Shown here: one piece after another, positions 40,478-49,535 of the stretch | Numbering within the stretch: position 1 is the stretch's first letter | Layout: each line of letters opens with the position of its first letter | Assembly: GCF_014636095.1 (NCBI RefSeq) | Contig: NZ_BMDV01000009.1 | Location: 1 to 64,000 of the forward strand | DNA: 64,000 nucleotides | Origin: Acinetobacter modestus | GTDB lineage: Bacteria; Pseudomonadota; Gammaproteobacteria; Pseudomonadales; Moraxellaceae | Direction: 5' to 3' | Notes under the pieces: model-generated | What the model saw: only the letters and a program-made list of their open reading frames with translations | Told to the model about the DNA's origin: nothing | Database searches by the model: none | Made by a program: the position numbers and the translations under genes

Positions 40478-42022
40478 TTATTTTAAAGTAATTAAATTCT
40501 TGCCTTGCATGTCTGAAGGTACAGGAATATTCATCAAATGAAGTAATGTTGGTGCCACATCAGCCAATACTCCACCTTCTGCAATCGTTGCTTGAGTAGG
40601 ACCCACATAAATAAATGGCACCAATTCAGTGGTATGTTGTGTATGAACTTGTCCACTATCATAGTCTTGCATCTGTTCTACATTACCATGATCCGCTGTA
40701 ATTAACATATGACCTTTGTTTGCCATTACTGCTTCATAGACACGACCTAAACACGTATCAACGGTTTCAACCGCTTTCACTGCTGCATCAAATACACCAG
40801 TATGTCCGACCATGTCACCATTGGCGTAATTGACAACCAGAAGGTCAAACTCACCCGAATTAATAGCATTCACTAACTCATCGGTGACTTCATAAGCACT
40901 CATTTCTGGTTTTAGATCATAGGTTGCAACATTCGGAGAAGGAATCAAAATACGTTTCTCTCCTAGATATTCATCTTCACGACCACCGCTGAAGAAGAAT
41001 GTCACATGCGCATATTTCTCTGTTTCAGCAATACGCAACTGGGTTTTACCCAAACCTGATAAATATTCACCGATGGAATTTTTAAGTTCTTCTGGCATGT
41101 ATGCAACTGGTGCATCAATACTTGCCTGATAGCGTGTTAGCATCACAAATTTAGATAAACTTGGAACGACTTTACGCGTAAACCCAGTAAAATCTTTCTC
41201 AACAAAGGCACGGGTGATTTCACGCGCACGATCAGCACGGAAGTTCATGAAAACCACACTATCGCCATCTTGGATTTTGGCAATTTCACCAATACGTGTT
41301 GCTTGAACAAACTCATCATTTTCTTCTGCTGCATAAGCTTGCTCTAAACCTTCTACAGCTGAGTTTACAACACGAACTGCCTCGCCTTCTGTCATTAAAC
41401 GATAAGCGAGTTCAACACGATTCCAGCGGTTATCACGATCCATTGCAAAATAACGGCCAATCATCGAAACGATACGACCTTGATTTGGATACTGAGCAAA
41501 TAAAGCATCGAATTTTTCTAATGAAGGCTTTGCGCTACGTGGAGGGGTATCACGACCATCAAGGAAAGCGTGTAGATATACTGTTGCGCCACGTTTTAAT
41601 GCCAACTCACACATCGCCACAATATGATCTTCATGCGAATGCACACCACCTTGTGACAACAACCCCATTACATGGACTGCGCCATTTGCTGCTTTGGCTT
41701 TTTCAACTGCATCCACTAACACTTCATGCTCAAAAAAAGCACCTGTCCGAATATCTTTGGTAATCCGTGTAAAGTCCTGATATAAAACACGACCTGCACC
41801 TAAGTTCATATGACCAACTTCAGAGTTGCCCATTTGTCCATCAGGTAGGCCTACATCTTCGCCAGAACCTGAAATCAAACTATTTGGATGCTTTGCTTTC
41901 ATCGCAGTCAGATTTGGTGTTTTTGCTGCTAAATATGCATTATCCTCAACTGCTTCACGATGTCCTACACCATCCATAATTACAAGAACGTGAGGAATTT
42001 TGCCAGCATTTGCATCCGTCAT
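40478..42022 (-). CDS. gpmI: 2,3-bisphosphoglycerate-independent phosphoglycerate mutase
   Basis: Glycolytic/gluconeogenic 3-PG to 2-PG interconversion with two Mn(II). 514 residues. Motifs: [12 protein letters not shown] at the start, nucleophile Ser in [34 protein letters not shown] and [11 protein letters not shown], all metal or phosphate ligands of the alkaline-phosphatase fold. Upstream of the S41 protease gene, divided by 10 bases. Confidence 0.97.
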   Translation of the reverse strand: MTDANAGKIPHVLVIMDGVGHREAVEDNAYLAAKTPNLTAMKAKHPNSLISGSGEDVGLPDGQMGNSEVGHMNLGAGRVLYQDFTRITKDIRTGAFFEHEVLVDAVEKAKAANGAVHVMGLLSQGGVHSHEDHIVAMCELALKRGATVYLHAFLDGRDTPPRSAKPSLEKFDALFAQYPNQGRIVSMIGRYFAMDRDNRWNRVELAYRLMTEGEAVRVVNSAVEGLEQAYAAEENDEFVQATRIGEIAKIQDGDSVVFMNFRADRAREITRAFVEKDFTGFTRKVVPSLSKFVMLTRYQASIDAPVAYMPEELKNSIGEYLSGLGKTQLRIAETEKYAHVTFFFSGGREDEYLGEKRILIPSPNVATYDLKPEMSAYEVTDELVNAINSGEFDLLVVNYANGDMVGHTGVFDAAVKAVETVDTCLGRVYEAVMANKGHMLITADHGNVEQMQDYDSGQVHTQHTTELVPFIYVGPTQATIAEGGVLADVAPTLLHLMNIPVPSDMQGKNLITLK

Positions 42023-42140
42023 AATGGACTCTCTGTTTGTCTATCATTTGATCGGCGTATTTTACCCAAATTTACTGTAATTCTCTATGGCGTTACTGAT
42101 GGCTTTCATCAATCAAAAGCATCGGGAATCATCTTTATAT

Positions 42141-42635
42141 TCAAGTTTGGGGCCGATCTTGATTAATTATTTTATTGAGCATCTGCGTGATGACTTGTTG
42201 GGTATAACTATGTGCCTGAGGCAAACTCGCCCCTTTGGGACCTGCGACATTTAAAGCAGTAATATTATTCTGATGGCAAAATAAATAGATCCGCTCTGCT
42301 GCTCGCTCAATCGGAACCTCATTTCCATCAATAAGCAAATATGCTTTGGACTGCTTGATACATTCTAATAACGTAAGCTCTGTACCACCTTTGGGATAAA
42401 TATAATCGAAATAGATAATGACCGTTGCATCACTATCTCGAACATTCTGCTTAGTCCTCTTTCGATAGCCACTCTCTGCTAAAATAATTAAAGGATACTC
42501 GTCTGGAATTCTTCCATCTTCTGCCATTCGATCCTCGGGACACCAACCACCACACGGCACCCCTAAATCTAATGCGGCATCTAAAGCACCTCTATCAACT
42601 CCGGTTTGTCCACCAGATATAATTTTAATGTGCAT
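42141..42635 (-). CDS. SLOG/Rossmann-like protein, putative molybdenum-carrier family
   Basis: 164 residues. The N-terminus IISGGQTGVDRGALDAAL followed by GWCPEDRMAEDGRIPDEYPL is the hallmark of the family annotated as putative molybdenum carrier, which shares the SLOG-type nucleotide-binding Rossmann fold. The central part (TVIIYFDYIYPKGGTELT) completes the fold. Whether it binds a molybdenum cofactor or a nucleotide is unproven. Ends 15 bases into the space after lptG, probably read from the lptFG transcript. Confidence 0.8.
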   Translation of the reverse strand: MHIKIISGGQTGVDRGALDAALDLGVPCGGWCPEDRMAEDGRIPDEYPLIILAESGYRKRTKQNVRDSDATVIIYFDYIYPKGGTELTLLECIKQSKAYLLIDGNEVPIERAAERIYLFCHQNNITALNVAGPKGASLPQAHSYTQQVITQMLNKIINQDRPQT

Positions 42636-42649
42636 AGAAATCTAATTTT

Positions 42650-43720
42650 CTACCTTGCTCGATATAATAAATAGCTACCCATCATGAACATCAATACCAC
42701 TGGTAATAATACGAACCAAGCAGGTGACGGTGCATAAACTAAGCTTGCATAACCTAAAAAGTCTTGTAAATAGAAGAACCCTAACCCAGTGAAAAGTGCG
42801 ATAACCAAGCGAAAACCCATAGACTGCTGGCGCAATGGGCCAAAAATAAATGAACAGGCAATCAGAACCAACGTAATCAGTGCAAATGGAGACGTGACTT
42901 TTTTCCAAAAGGCTAACTCATAGGTCTTTGGAACTTGGCTATATTCTGATAAATACTGCATAAAACTAATCAATTGACTTGGAGATAAATCGTCTGGGTC
43001 CAAAGTCACCATATGTACATATTTAGGTTGTAAAGCCAATCCTAACGCTTGTTGCTCGTGATCCGTTTTAATCGCATTCCCTTGAGCAAGTAAATCAACC
43101 TGATGTGATTTCTCTAAAGTCCACTGACCATCTTTTAAAAATTGGCCTTTTTCAGCAGTGACAAAGGACTGCAATCGATAGTTCTGATCAAAATCAATCG
43201 CTTGAATATTACGTAATTGACCTTGGGAATTCGCATAATCAATATAGATAAAACGTTGGCCTTCACGTGACCAATAACCTTTTACCTCACCTAAAGCCGC
43301 TACGCTACGTTGTTTTTTAATGCTTTGTGCTTTTTCATTGGTATAAGGAATCACCCATTCACTCAATACAAAAGACAATACAATTAAAAGTAAAGCTGAG
43401 CGCATCACCCAACCCACTATACGCCACAGGCTGATACCAACCGAACGCATGACGATCAGTTCACTATTCGAAGCAAGAGCACCCAAACCTAAAACAGAGC
43501 CGATTAACGCTGCAACAGGTAAAATATCATACAAATAACTCGGTGCACCCCATATCACATATAGGAAAGCTTGCCATGCATTATAAGTTGGTTTCAGCGA
43601 GCCTAATTCACCTAAGTAAGTGAATAATATTTGTAAAAAAGATAACACGAGCGTTGTGCCCAGCATTGCAAGGACTGTAGTTTTTGTCACATGTTTGGCG
43701 ACTATTCGACGTGCTAACAT
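42650..43720 (-). CDS. lptG: LPS/LOS export ABC transporter permease LptG
   Basis: Inner-membrane half of the LptB2FG extractor that moves lipopolysaccharide or lipooligosaccharide to the LptC-A-D bridge. Six membrane segments (three N-terminal within about 1-110, three C-terminal within about 270-355) enclose a periplasmic beta-jellyroll (about 125-260). 356 residues. Its ATG shares a base with the lptF stop (TAATG). Confidence 0.94.
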   Translation of the reverse strand: MLARRIVAKHVTKTTVLAMLGTTLVLSFLQILFTYLGELGSLKPTYNAWQAFLYVIWGAPSYLYDILPVAALIGSVLGLGALASNSELIVMRSVGISLWRIVGWVMRSALLLIVLSFVLSEWVIPYTNEKAQSIKKQRSVAALGEVKGYWSREGQRFIYIDYANSQGQLRNIQAIDFDQNYRLQSFVTAEKGQFLKDGQWTLEKSHQVDLLAQGNAIKTDHEQQALGLALQPKYVHMVTLDPDDLSPSQLISFMQYLSEYSQVPKTYELAFWKKVTSPFALITLVLIACSFIFGPLRQQSMGFRLVIALFTGLGFFYLQDFLGYASLVYAPSPAWFVLLPVVLMFMMGSYLLYRAR

Positions 43721-44820
43721 TACAACCCCACTCGCTGAATACTTTTCTTAAGTTTTGGTGCTAACTTTTGTTTCCGTGCAAAAATTGCCGCCGCAATGGC
43801 ATAAATCATTAATGCGACAGGATAAGCCCAGATGTCTAACTCACCTTTACTAATTCGTGTCTGAATTGCGATCATTAATACAATAAGGCTAGCAAAAATA
43901 AATATAGATGGAATAAGACGATAATATCGACCTTGACGTGGACTTACTTCAGATAACGCAACCGCAAGCATCAATCCAACAATAATCACAAATGGACCAA
44001 AGATACGCCAACCAAGCTCGCTGCGAATGACAGGATCATCACGTCGCTCCCATAGCTTAGACATCGATAAAGCTTCAACATCATCGCTTTCAAACTTAAC
44101 GTCTTTATCATTCTCTAAACGTAAGCGATAAGATTGAAATTCTGCTTGGGTATAGCGTGGCTGATTCGGATAAATTTCGTAACGGCGACCTTGAACCAAA
44201 TCAACAACATTCGCCGTATCATTTGCCATTTCGACACGTGTCGCTTCTTTGGCTAAAATCATCACATCTGGTTTATCTTCACGATCGGCTTTCTGATAAT
44301 AAAAAATATCTTTTAAATTTTTTCGATCTTCAGAAAGTGAACCTGCGTAAATGGTATAAGGACCTGAAGAAATAAATTCCTTAGGTCGGACCAAATCAAA
44401 ACCTGCTCGCACTGCTTGTGTTTGCATCAAGCTTTCGTAAGCACGAATTCCAGATGATGAACCCCAAAACATTAATATTGCTTGAACAATCAAAAAAACA
44501 AATGTCATCGGCAATAAAAGTTTGGCCAATTGATTACGGCTAACACCACTGCCATTTAAAACTGCCATTTCATGGTCAACATATAGACGACCAAAAACCA
44601 GCATGAGTCCAATAAAGAAACCCAATGGCAAAATTAAAGTTAGAAACTCTGGCAAACGATAAGCAATGATACTCAGCAGCACACTAGCGTCTAAACGACC
44701 CTGTGCAGCTCGCCCAAAAATCTTGATTAACTGCCCACCCATAATAATTAAAGTAAGCAAAGCTGTCACAACCAAAGAGGTGGAGACCACTTGTTTGACG
44801 AGATAACGCCGAATAATCAA
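43720..44820 (-). CDS. lptF: LPS/LOS export ABC transporter permease LptF
   Basis: Partner of LptG. Starts MIIRRYLVKQVVSTSLVVTALLTLI; six membrane segments with a periplasmic jellyroll (about 120-255). 366 residues. Start appears to be TTG at 44820 with GGAAG seven bases upstream. Divergent from pepA, the order common in gammaproteobacteria. lptB is elsewhere. Confidence 0.94.
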   Translation of the reverse strand: MIIRRYLVKQVVSTSLVVTALLTLIIMGGQLIKIFGRAAQGRLDASVLLSIIAYRLPEFLTLILPLGFFIGLMLVFGRLYVDHEMAVLNGSGVSRNQLAKLLLPMTFVFLIVQAILMFWGSSSGIRAYESLMQTQAVRAGFDLVRPKEFISSGPYTIYAGSLSEDRKNLKDIFYYQKADREDKPDVMILAKEATRVEMANDTANVVDLVQGRRYEIYPNQPRYTQAEFQSYRLRLENDKDVKFESDDVEALSMSKLWERRDDPVIRSELGWRIFGPFVIIVGLMLAVALSEVSPRQGRYYRLIPSIFIFASLIVLMIAIQTRISKGELDIWAYPVALMIYAIAAAIFARKQKLAPKLKKSIQRVGL

Positions 44821-44977
44821 AGTAATGCTTCCAAAAATAGACCAATCGAGGGGTAGTGCTAGTTTACCCGAATGTTAAAAATATAAAACCTATCGCTTGT
44901 TGCGGATTGCAACCTCATATCTGAAAGTGTTTAATGGACTTATCTTTCTTTTTCGCTGCTTAGGTTCTATACAAACA

Positions 44978-46426
44978 ATGAAATTTACCCTTCATACCGC
45001 ATTCCCAACACAGTCGTCTAGTGAATCTTTGTGGATTTTGGTTGATTCAGAACAATTACAACAGAACTTAAATAGTTATCAAATCAATCATCTAGAAGAT
45101 GTTCTGAATGCTACACAATTCAAAGCTGGTTTTAATGAAAATATTGCCCTGATTACCAATATCGCTGTACAAGCCAATGCACATTTACTCGGTTTAGGCA
45201 AAAGTGCTGAATTGAAAGCGACAAAATTAGCAAAACTTGCACAAACGATTATCAAATCATCACAAAATAAATTTAGACAAATCACCGTAGATCTCAGCGC
45301 ATTACCAACTGATTTACATTACCTATTTGCCTTAGGTTTAACTCAAGCAGCCTATGCGTATGATGAATTTAAATCGAAAAAAAATGAGTTCATCTTAGAA
45401 ACGATTAATCTAGTTGCAAATGAAACTGTACTTGATGATGCTCAATTAAAACTCGTCCAAGCAGTTCAATCTGGACAAAACTATGCTCGAGATTTAGGCA
45501 ATCGTCCAGGAAATATTTGCTTCCCTGAATACCTTGCAGATCAGGCGATTGCACTTGCAGCACAATACCCAGACCTATTAAAAGTCACTATCCTTAATGA
45601 ACAGCAAATGGCTGATTTAGGGATGAATGCTTTTCTTGCTGTAAGCAAAGGCTCTGATCGACCAGGCAGAATCATTACACTTGAATATCACGCAAAAGCT
45701 GATCAAGCACCTATCGTACTTGTCGGTAAAGGCGTTACTTTTGATACAGGCGGTATTTCATTGAAACCAGGCTTAGGTATGGATGAAATGAAATTCGATA
45801 TGTGTGGTGCTGCCTCTGTATTAGGTACTATGCAAGCACTTTGCGAAGCTCAACTCCCAATTCATGTTATCGGTGCGATCGCAGCAGCAGAAAATATGCC
45901 TTCAGGTCATGCAACACGCCCTGGAGATATTGTGACGACCATGAGTGGTCAAACTGTAGAAATTTTGAACACTGATGCAGAAGGTCGTTTGGTTCTATGT
46001 GACACCCTCACTTATATCAAACGTTTTAATCCTGCGCTTGTGATTGATATTGCGACACTTACGGGTGCATGTGTTGTTGCGCTGGGCAAAGTCGTCAGTG
46101 GGCTATTCTCTCCAGATGATGAACTGGTACAAGAATTACAACTGGCTGGTGAACAATCACTCGACCGTGTATGGCGTATGCCTGTGATGGAAGAATATCA
46201 AGAACTCCTTGATTCACCGTTTGCCGATATTGCCAATATTGGTGGTCCTTATGGTGGTGCAATAACCGCAGCATGCTTCCTTGAACGTTTCACTCGTGAT
46301 TATCGTTGGGCACATCTTGATGTGGCTGGTACAGCATGGTTATCTGGTGCAGCTAAAGGTGCAACTGGACGCCCAGTACCATTACTTATGCAGTTTTTAG
46401 CTAATCGTGTTGAAACGAATAACTAA
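44978..46426 (+). CDS. pepA: Leucyl aminopeptidase PepA
   Basis: Dizinc/manganese M17 aminopeptidase, also a Xer accessory DNA-binding protein in E. coli. Metal and active-site blocks: [17 protein letters not shown] (about 245) and [14 protein letters not shown] (about 325). The frame is open from 44897, but those 27 residues are not part of PepA; ATG at 44978 (MKFTLHTAF) gives 482 residues, the usual size. SD weak. holC follows after three bases. Confidence 0.95.
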   Translation: MKFTLHTAFPTQSSSESLWILVDSEQLQQNLNSYQINHLEDVLNATQFKAGFNENIALITNIAVQANAHLLGLGKSAELKATKLAKLAQTIIKSSQNKFRQITVDLSALPTDLHYLFALGLTQAAYAYDEFKSKKNEFILETINLVANETVLDDAQLKLVQAVQSGQNYARDLGNRPGNICFPEYLADQAIALAAQYPDLLKVTILNEQQMADLGMNAFLAVSKGSDRPGRIITLEYHAKADQAPIVLVGKGVTFDTGGISLKPGLGMDEMKFDMCGAASVLGTMQALCEAQLPIHVIGAIAAAENMPSGHATRPGDIVTTMSGQTVEILNTDAEGRLVLCDTLTYIKRFNPALVIDIATLTGACVVALGKVVSGLFSPDDELVQELQLAGEQSLDRVWRMPVMEEYQELLDSPFADIANIGGPYGGAITAACFLERFTRDYRWAHLDVAGTAWLSGAAKGATGRPVPLLMQFLANRVETNN

Positions 46427-46429
46427 TCT

Positions 46430-46837
46430 ATGGCACAAGTTAGTTTTTATTTGTTTGAAAACAGCATTGAGCGGCAAGTCGAAAGTGCTTGCCGTTTATG
46501 TCGAAAAATTCTGAATCAGCACCCACAGATTTGGTGGTATTGTGTTGATTCAAATTTACAAAATGAGTTGGATAACAAGCTATGGTGTTTTGATCCAAGT
46601 AGCTTTATTGCTCATGGAATTGATCAGTTGAATAGTCCAGTGTGTATTTCAGCTGACTTACCACCATCCAATGATTGGATTGTATTTAATTTTAACAATC
46701 ATGCACTTGAACAAACTCAAGATTTTCGCCACATTATCGAAATTATTGAAAATAATGAAACGGCAAAACAGATCGGGCGAGAGAAATTTAAGATGTATCG
46801 TCGTTTAGGCATTGAGCCACGCACATTTAAATTATAA
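46430..46837 (+). CDS. holC: DNA polymerase III subunit chi
   Basis: Clamp-loader accessory protein that contacts SSB. 135 residues starting MAQVSFYLFENSIERQVESACRLCRKIL, with the typical WWYCVDS, LWCFDPSSFIAHG and a C-terminal Arg-rich YRRLGIEP. The pepA-holC pair is conserved in gammaproteobacteria, which strengthens the call. Confidence 0.92.
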   Translation: MAQVSFYLFENSIERQVESACRLCRKILNQHPQIWWYCVDSNLQNELDNKLWCFDPSSFIAHGIDQLNSPVCISADLPPSNDWIVFNFNNHALEQTQDFRHIIEIIENNETAKQIGREKFKMYRRLGIEPRTFKL

Positions 46838-46872
46838 GTCTGTAAATCATAGCATCGTATAAGGAGTGTCGT

Positions 46873-47499
46873 GTGGCATTAAATGTAGGTCAAGATTTTA
46901 AAAAACGTTGGTTAAATACGCCTGAAACTGTACGTCAGACCTATCAGGAAGATTTAGCTCGTATCTGTGATCTACTGTTACCACAAACACAAATCCAAAC
47001 ATGGATACAACTCGAAGAAAAAGCTCAGCTACGCTCTCAACAACGCATTGATCAAGCTTATGCACATTTAAAAGCCGAGTTAATTGAACAAGCACGCGTT
47101 CGTAAACAATTGGCTTTGGAAAAAGCTCTAGCAGAAAAACGTGCTACTCAAGCTGCTTATGCCGCGCAACTGCAAGCAGATGAGTTAAATCAGTTCCAAC
47201 AACAAACGGAAAATCTTGTTGCCCTTCGACAACACATTGATCAAGAAATTGCACAACAAACTGAACGTTATCAAACAAATCCTGAACAACCAAGTATTGA
47301 TTATGCGCAGGCTCAACGTGTTCGGATTGATGACCAACAAATCTTATCTGAGCTCGAAAGTGTGCGTGTTCGCTTAGAACTAGAAGCAGAAAACTTAATA
47401 GAACAAGCTGTAACTGTATTCCGAGCAAAACTACATGCACTTGCCCAAGATGAAATTGATTACATTCTGAAAAATAGTAAGTTTTCAGATGAAAAATAA
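46873..47499 (+). CDS. Coiled-coil protein of unknown function downstream of holC
   Basis: 208 residues, mostly helical and rich in Ala, Gln, Glu and Leu: a long predicted coiled coil from about 50 to 195 (e.g. QLALEKALAEKRATQAAYAA). No signal peptide or membrane span. Starts with GTG at 46873 and an excellent SD (AAGGAG, six bases upstream). It sits where valS or similar genes lie elsewhere, between holC and a terminator, so it is likely co-transcribed with pepA-holC. I recognise no catalytic motif. Confidence 0.75.
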   Translation: MALNVGQDFKKRWLNTPETVRQTYQEDLARICDLLLPQTQIQTWIQLEEKAQLRSQQRIDQAYAHLKAELIEQARVRKQLALEKALAEKRATQAAYAAQLQADELNQFQQQTENLVALRQHIDQEIAQQTERYQTNPEQPSIDYAQAQRVRIDDQQILSELESVRVRLELEAENLIEQAVTVFRAKLHALAQDEIDYILKNSKFSDEK

Positions 47500-47506
47500 T
47501 AAAAAA

Positions 47507-47524
47507 GCCCAGTTTAAACTGGGC
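47507..47524. terminator. Bidirectional terminator between the coiled-coil gene and ribE
   Basis: GCCCAGTTTAAACTGGGC is a perfect 18-bp palindrome with A runs before and T runs after on both strands; convergent genes end on either side. Confidence 0.88.
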
Positions 47525-47543
47525 CTTTTTATGTTTCATTTTT

Positions 47544-48203
47544 TTATTTTAAGAAACCGTTTTCAGCCAAAAATGCCATACTGATGTTCGACTCAGTTTT
47601 TTGTTCCGCTGCTTTATCACCCAACAATAAGCGCTCGATATAACGTGCCAGCACATCAACCTCTAAATTAACTTTTGTACCAACCTGCCATGTGCCAATA
47701 TTGGTACGCTCAGCAGTATGAGGGATGAGATTCAAACTCAGAATATTGCCACGTAGATGGTTAATGGTCAGACTAATCCCATCAACAGTTACAGAACCTT
47801 TTTCAGCTAAATATTTTGCCAATTCAACAGGTGCTGTTACTTCAAAATATAATGAACGTGCGTCTTGTCGAACGACTGTAATTTCTCCAAGACCATCGAC
47901 ATGCCCACTCACAATATGTCCACCAAAACGAGTTGTTGGCAACATTGCTTTTTCGACATTGACGGATTGACCCACTTTCCATTGACCTAAAGTCGTTCGA
48001 TTTAAGCTTTCACGAGACACATCTGCAGCATACCAATTGCTTCCCCACTCGATCACTGTGAGACAAATTCCATTGGTGGCAATTGAATCACCTAAATGCA
48101 CATCAGACATATCCAAATCAGTTTGAATACGTAGACGTACATCACCGCCTACACTTTGTAAGCTCTCAACCTTACCTAAACTTTCAATAATGCCTGTAAA
48201 CAT
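47544..48203 (-). CDS. ribE: Riboflavin synthase, alpha subunit
   Basis: Dismutates two 6,7-dimethyl-8-ribityllumazines into riboflavin. Two tandem lumazine-binding barrels: MFTGIIESLGKV at residue 1 with SIATNGICLTV, and GHIVSGHVDGLGEI with GSVTVDGISLTINH in the second half. 219 residues. Not linked to ribD, which is about 3 kb away beyond glpF and a methyltransferase. No FMN riboswitch is visible upstream of it. Confidence 0.95.
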   Translation of the reverse strand: MFTGIIESLGKVESLQSVGGDVRLRIQTDLDMSDVHLGDSIATNGICLTVIEWGSNWYAADVSRESLNRTTLGQWKVGQSVNVEKAMLPTTRFGGHIVSGHVDGLGEITVVRQDARSLYFEVTAPVELAKYLAEKGSVTVDGISLTINHLRGNILSLNLIPHTAERTNIGTWQVGTKVNLEVDVLARYIERLLLGDKAAEQKTESNISMAFLAENGFLK

Positions 48204-48309
48204 GGGAGTTCTAACCTAATCTTATGCAATATATGCCATAGTGAATCGAATACCATAAAGCAAAGCCCTAGAGATAACAAGGGACTCCAAGTTCAAATAT
48301 CTGCAATAA

Positions 48310-48335
48310 AAAAGGCGATCCATTGATCACCCTTT
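48310..48335 (-). terminator. Terminator of glpF
   Basis: Minus-strand stem GGTGATC / GATCGCC (one G-U pair) with an AATG loop and a T run after it, about 19 bases past the glpF stop. Confidence 0.75.
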
Positions 48336-48354
48336 TATTATTTTCAACCTTAAA

Positions 48355-49194
48355 TTACTGCATTTCAGAGACACGTTTATTGGCTGTCTGTTTAAGCTCA
48401 ACCGTATTATTTAACAAGAAATGGCTAAAAAACAATTTATAACCTAATACGCCTAAGCAAGCGCCAACAATCGGTGCAAAGATAGGCACAATAAAGTAAG
48501 GAATATCACGACCGCCAGTAAAAACAATTGAACCCCAGCCTGAAAAATAGGCCACAACTTTTGGACCAAAATCACGTGCAGGATTCATAGCAAAGCCTGT
48601 TAATGGACCAAAAGAAGCTCCAATGACAGCAACTAATAAACCCACCAAAATAGGTGCTAAAGCACCACGTGGCAAACCATTATGATCATCCCCAATCGCC
48701 ATGATGAGCCAAAGTAATAACATAGTGATAAACATTTCCACCATAAACGCCTGTCCAATAGACAATAAATGATGTGGATAGGTTGAGAAAATTCCAGCCA
48801 ACTCCAAACTCTCTACACTCCCCCGTACCATATGGTGTGTTTGCTCATAATCCATAAATAGATTGCTATACAAACTATAGACCAATAGTGCGCCTAAAGC
48901 AGCACCAGAAACTTGAGAAATAATATAGAAAGGAACTTTACGTTTATCAAAACCAGCAAACAGTGCTAATGCGATCGTAACGGCAGGATTGAGATGAGCT
49001 CCAGAAATACCGGCAGATAGATAAACAGCCAATGCTACAGCCAAGCCCCATACAAGGCTGATTTCCCATAGCCCTAGACTTGCTCCTGCAAGTTTAAGCG
49101 CAGCCACGACACCAATACCAAAAGATAAAAAAACTGCGGTAGCAAAAAATTCAGCTATACATTGCCCTAACAAGCTGGGTTCCGAGCGACTCAT
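48355..49194 (-). CDS. glpF: Glycerol facilitator (aquaglyceroporin)
   Basis: MIP-family channel with six membrane segments and both half-helix motifs: NPAVT (about 68) and NPARD (about 207). The Asp after the second NPA box is characteristic of glycerol-conducting members. ATG at 49194 has GAGG five bases upstream and is preferred over the GTG just before it; 279 residues. Monocistronic, with no glpK or glpD next to it; a 16-bp palindrome lies 65 bases upstream. Confidence 0.9.
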   Translation of the reverse strand: MSRSEPSLLGQCIAEFFATAVFLSFGIGVVAALKLAGASLGLWEISLVWGLAVALAVYLSAGISGAHLNPAVTIALALFAGFDKRKVPFYIISQVSGAALGALLVYSLYSNLFMDYEQTHHMVRGSVESLELAGIFSTYPHHLLSIGQAFMVEMFITMLLLWLIMAIGDDHNGLPRGALAPILVGLLVAVIGASFGPLTGFAMNPARDFGPKVVAYFSGWGSIVFTGGRDIPYFIVPIFAPIVGACLGVLGYKLFFSHFLLNNTVELKQTANKRVSEMQ

Positions 49195-49498
49195 CACAAC
49201 CTCTCTTGGTCAGTGCTGCGTATAGGCATGACCTGAAATAAAGCTCGGCAAAATATATTCATTTTCGAAAATGATCAATATTCTTCTGGTAGTTTTTCAA
49301 CCAAACAGTAAAATATTTTTTGTAAATAAAAAAGATTAAACCACGCAACAAGAATAGATAAGCAATTGTTTTTAATTAATTTAAAGGTAAATAGTTATTC
49401 CGAAAGACTTAGTTAAATTCAATGACAATTCATGTAAAAACAATCATTTATTTTATAAAATTATATGTATTAGCAAGAAAGTGAAAAAAATAGAAAAT
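49195..49498. other. Non-coding gap between glpF and the methyltransferase gene
   Basis: AT-rich upstream region of glpF. It holds one perfect 16-bp palindrome (49259-49274) that could be an operator; the rest shows A and T tracts and no gene. Confidence 0.5.
49259..49274. promoter_or_regulatory. 16-bp palindrome upstream of glpF, possible operator
   Basis: TCATTTTCGAAAATGA is a perfect palindrome 65 bases upstream of the glpF ATG. The TTTTCG half-site vaguely resembles GlpR-type operators. No direct evidence of binding. Confidence 0.4.
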
Positions 49499-49527
49499 AG
49501 ACACCACTTTATCCCAAAATGGTGTCT
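49499..49527 (-). terminator. Terminator of the nrdR-ribD-methyltransferase unit
   Basis: Minus-strand stem AGACACCA / TGGTGTCT with a 13-base loop, followed by ATTTTCTATTTTTTT, just after the methyltransferase stop. Confidence 0.75.
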
Positions 49528-49535
49528 ACTTGAAT

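Noticed and set aside
41296..41763. 155-codon open frame on the plus strand
   Set aside because: Entirely antisense to gpmI, with no ribosome site, and the composition of a shadow frame; gpmI is certain.
44897..44977. 27-residue N-terminal extension of PepA
   Set aside because: Not part of the family; PepA starts at MKFTLHTAF, and the extension covers the divergent promoter region.
47144..47539. 131-codon open frame on the minus strand
   Set aside because: Antisense to the coiled-coil gene, rich in His/Val/Leu from the complement of Gln/Glu codons; extends through a terminator.
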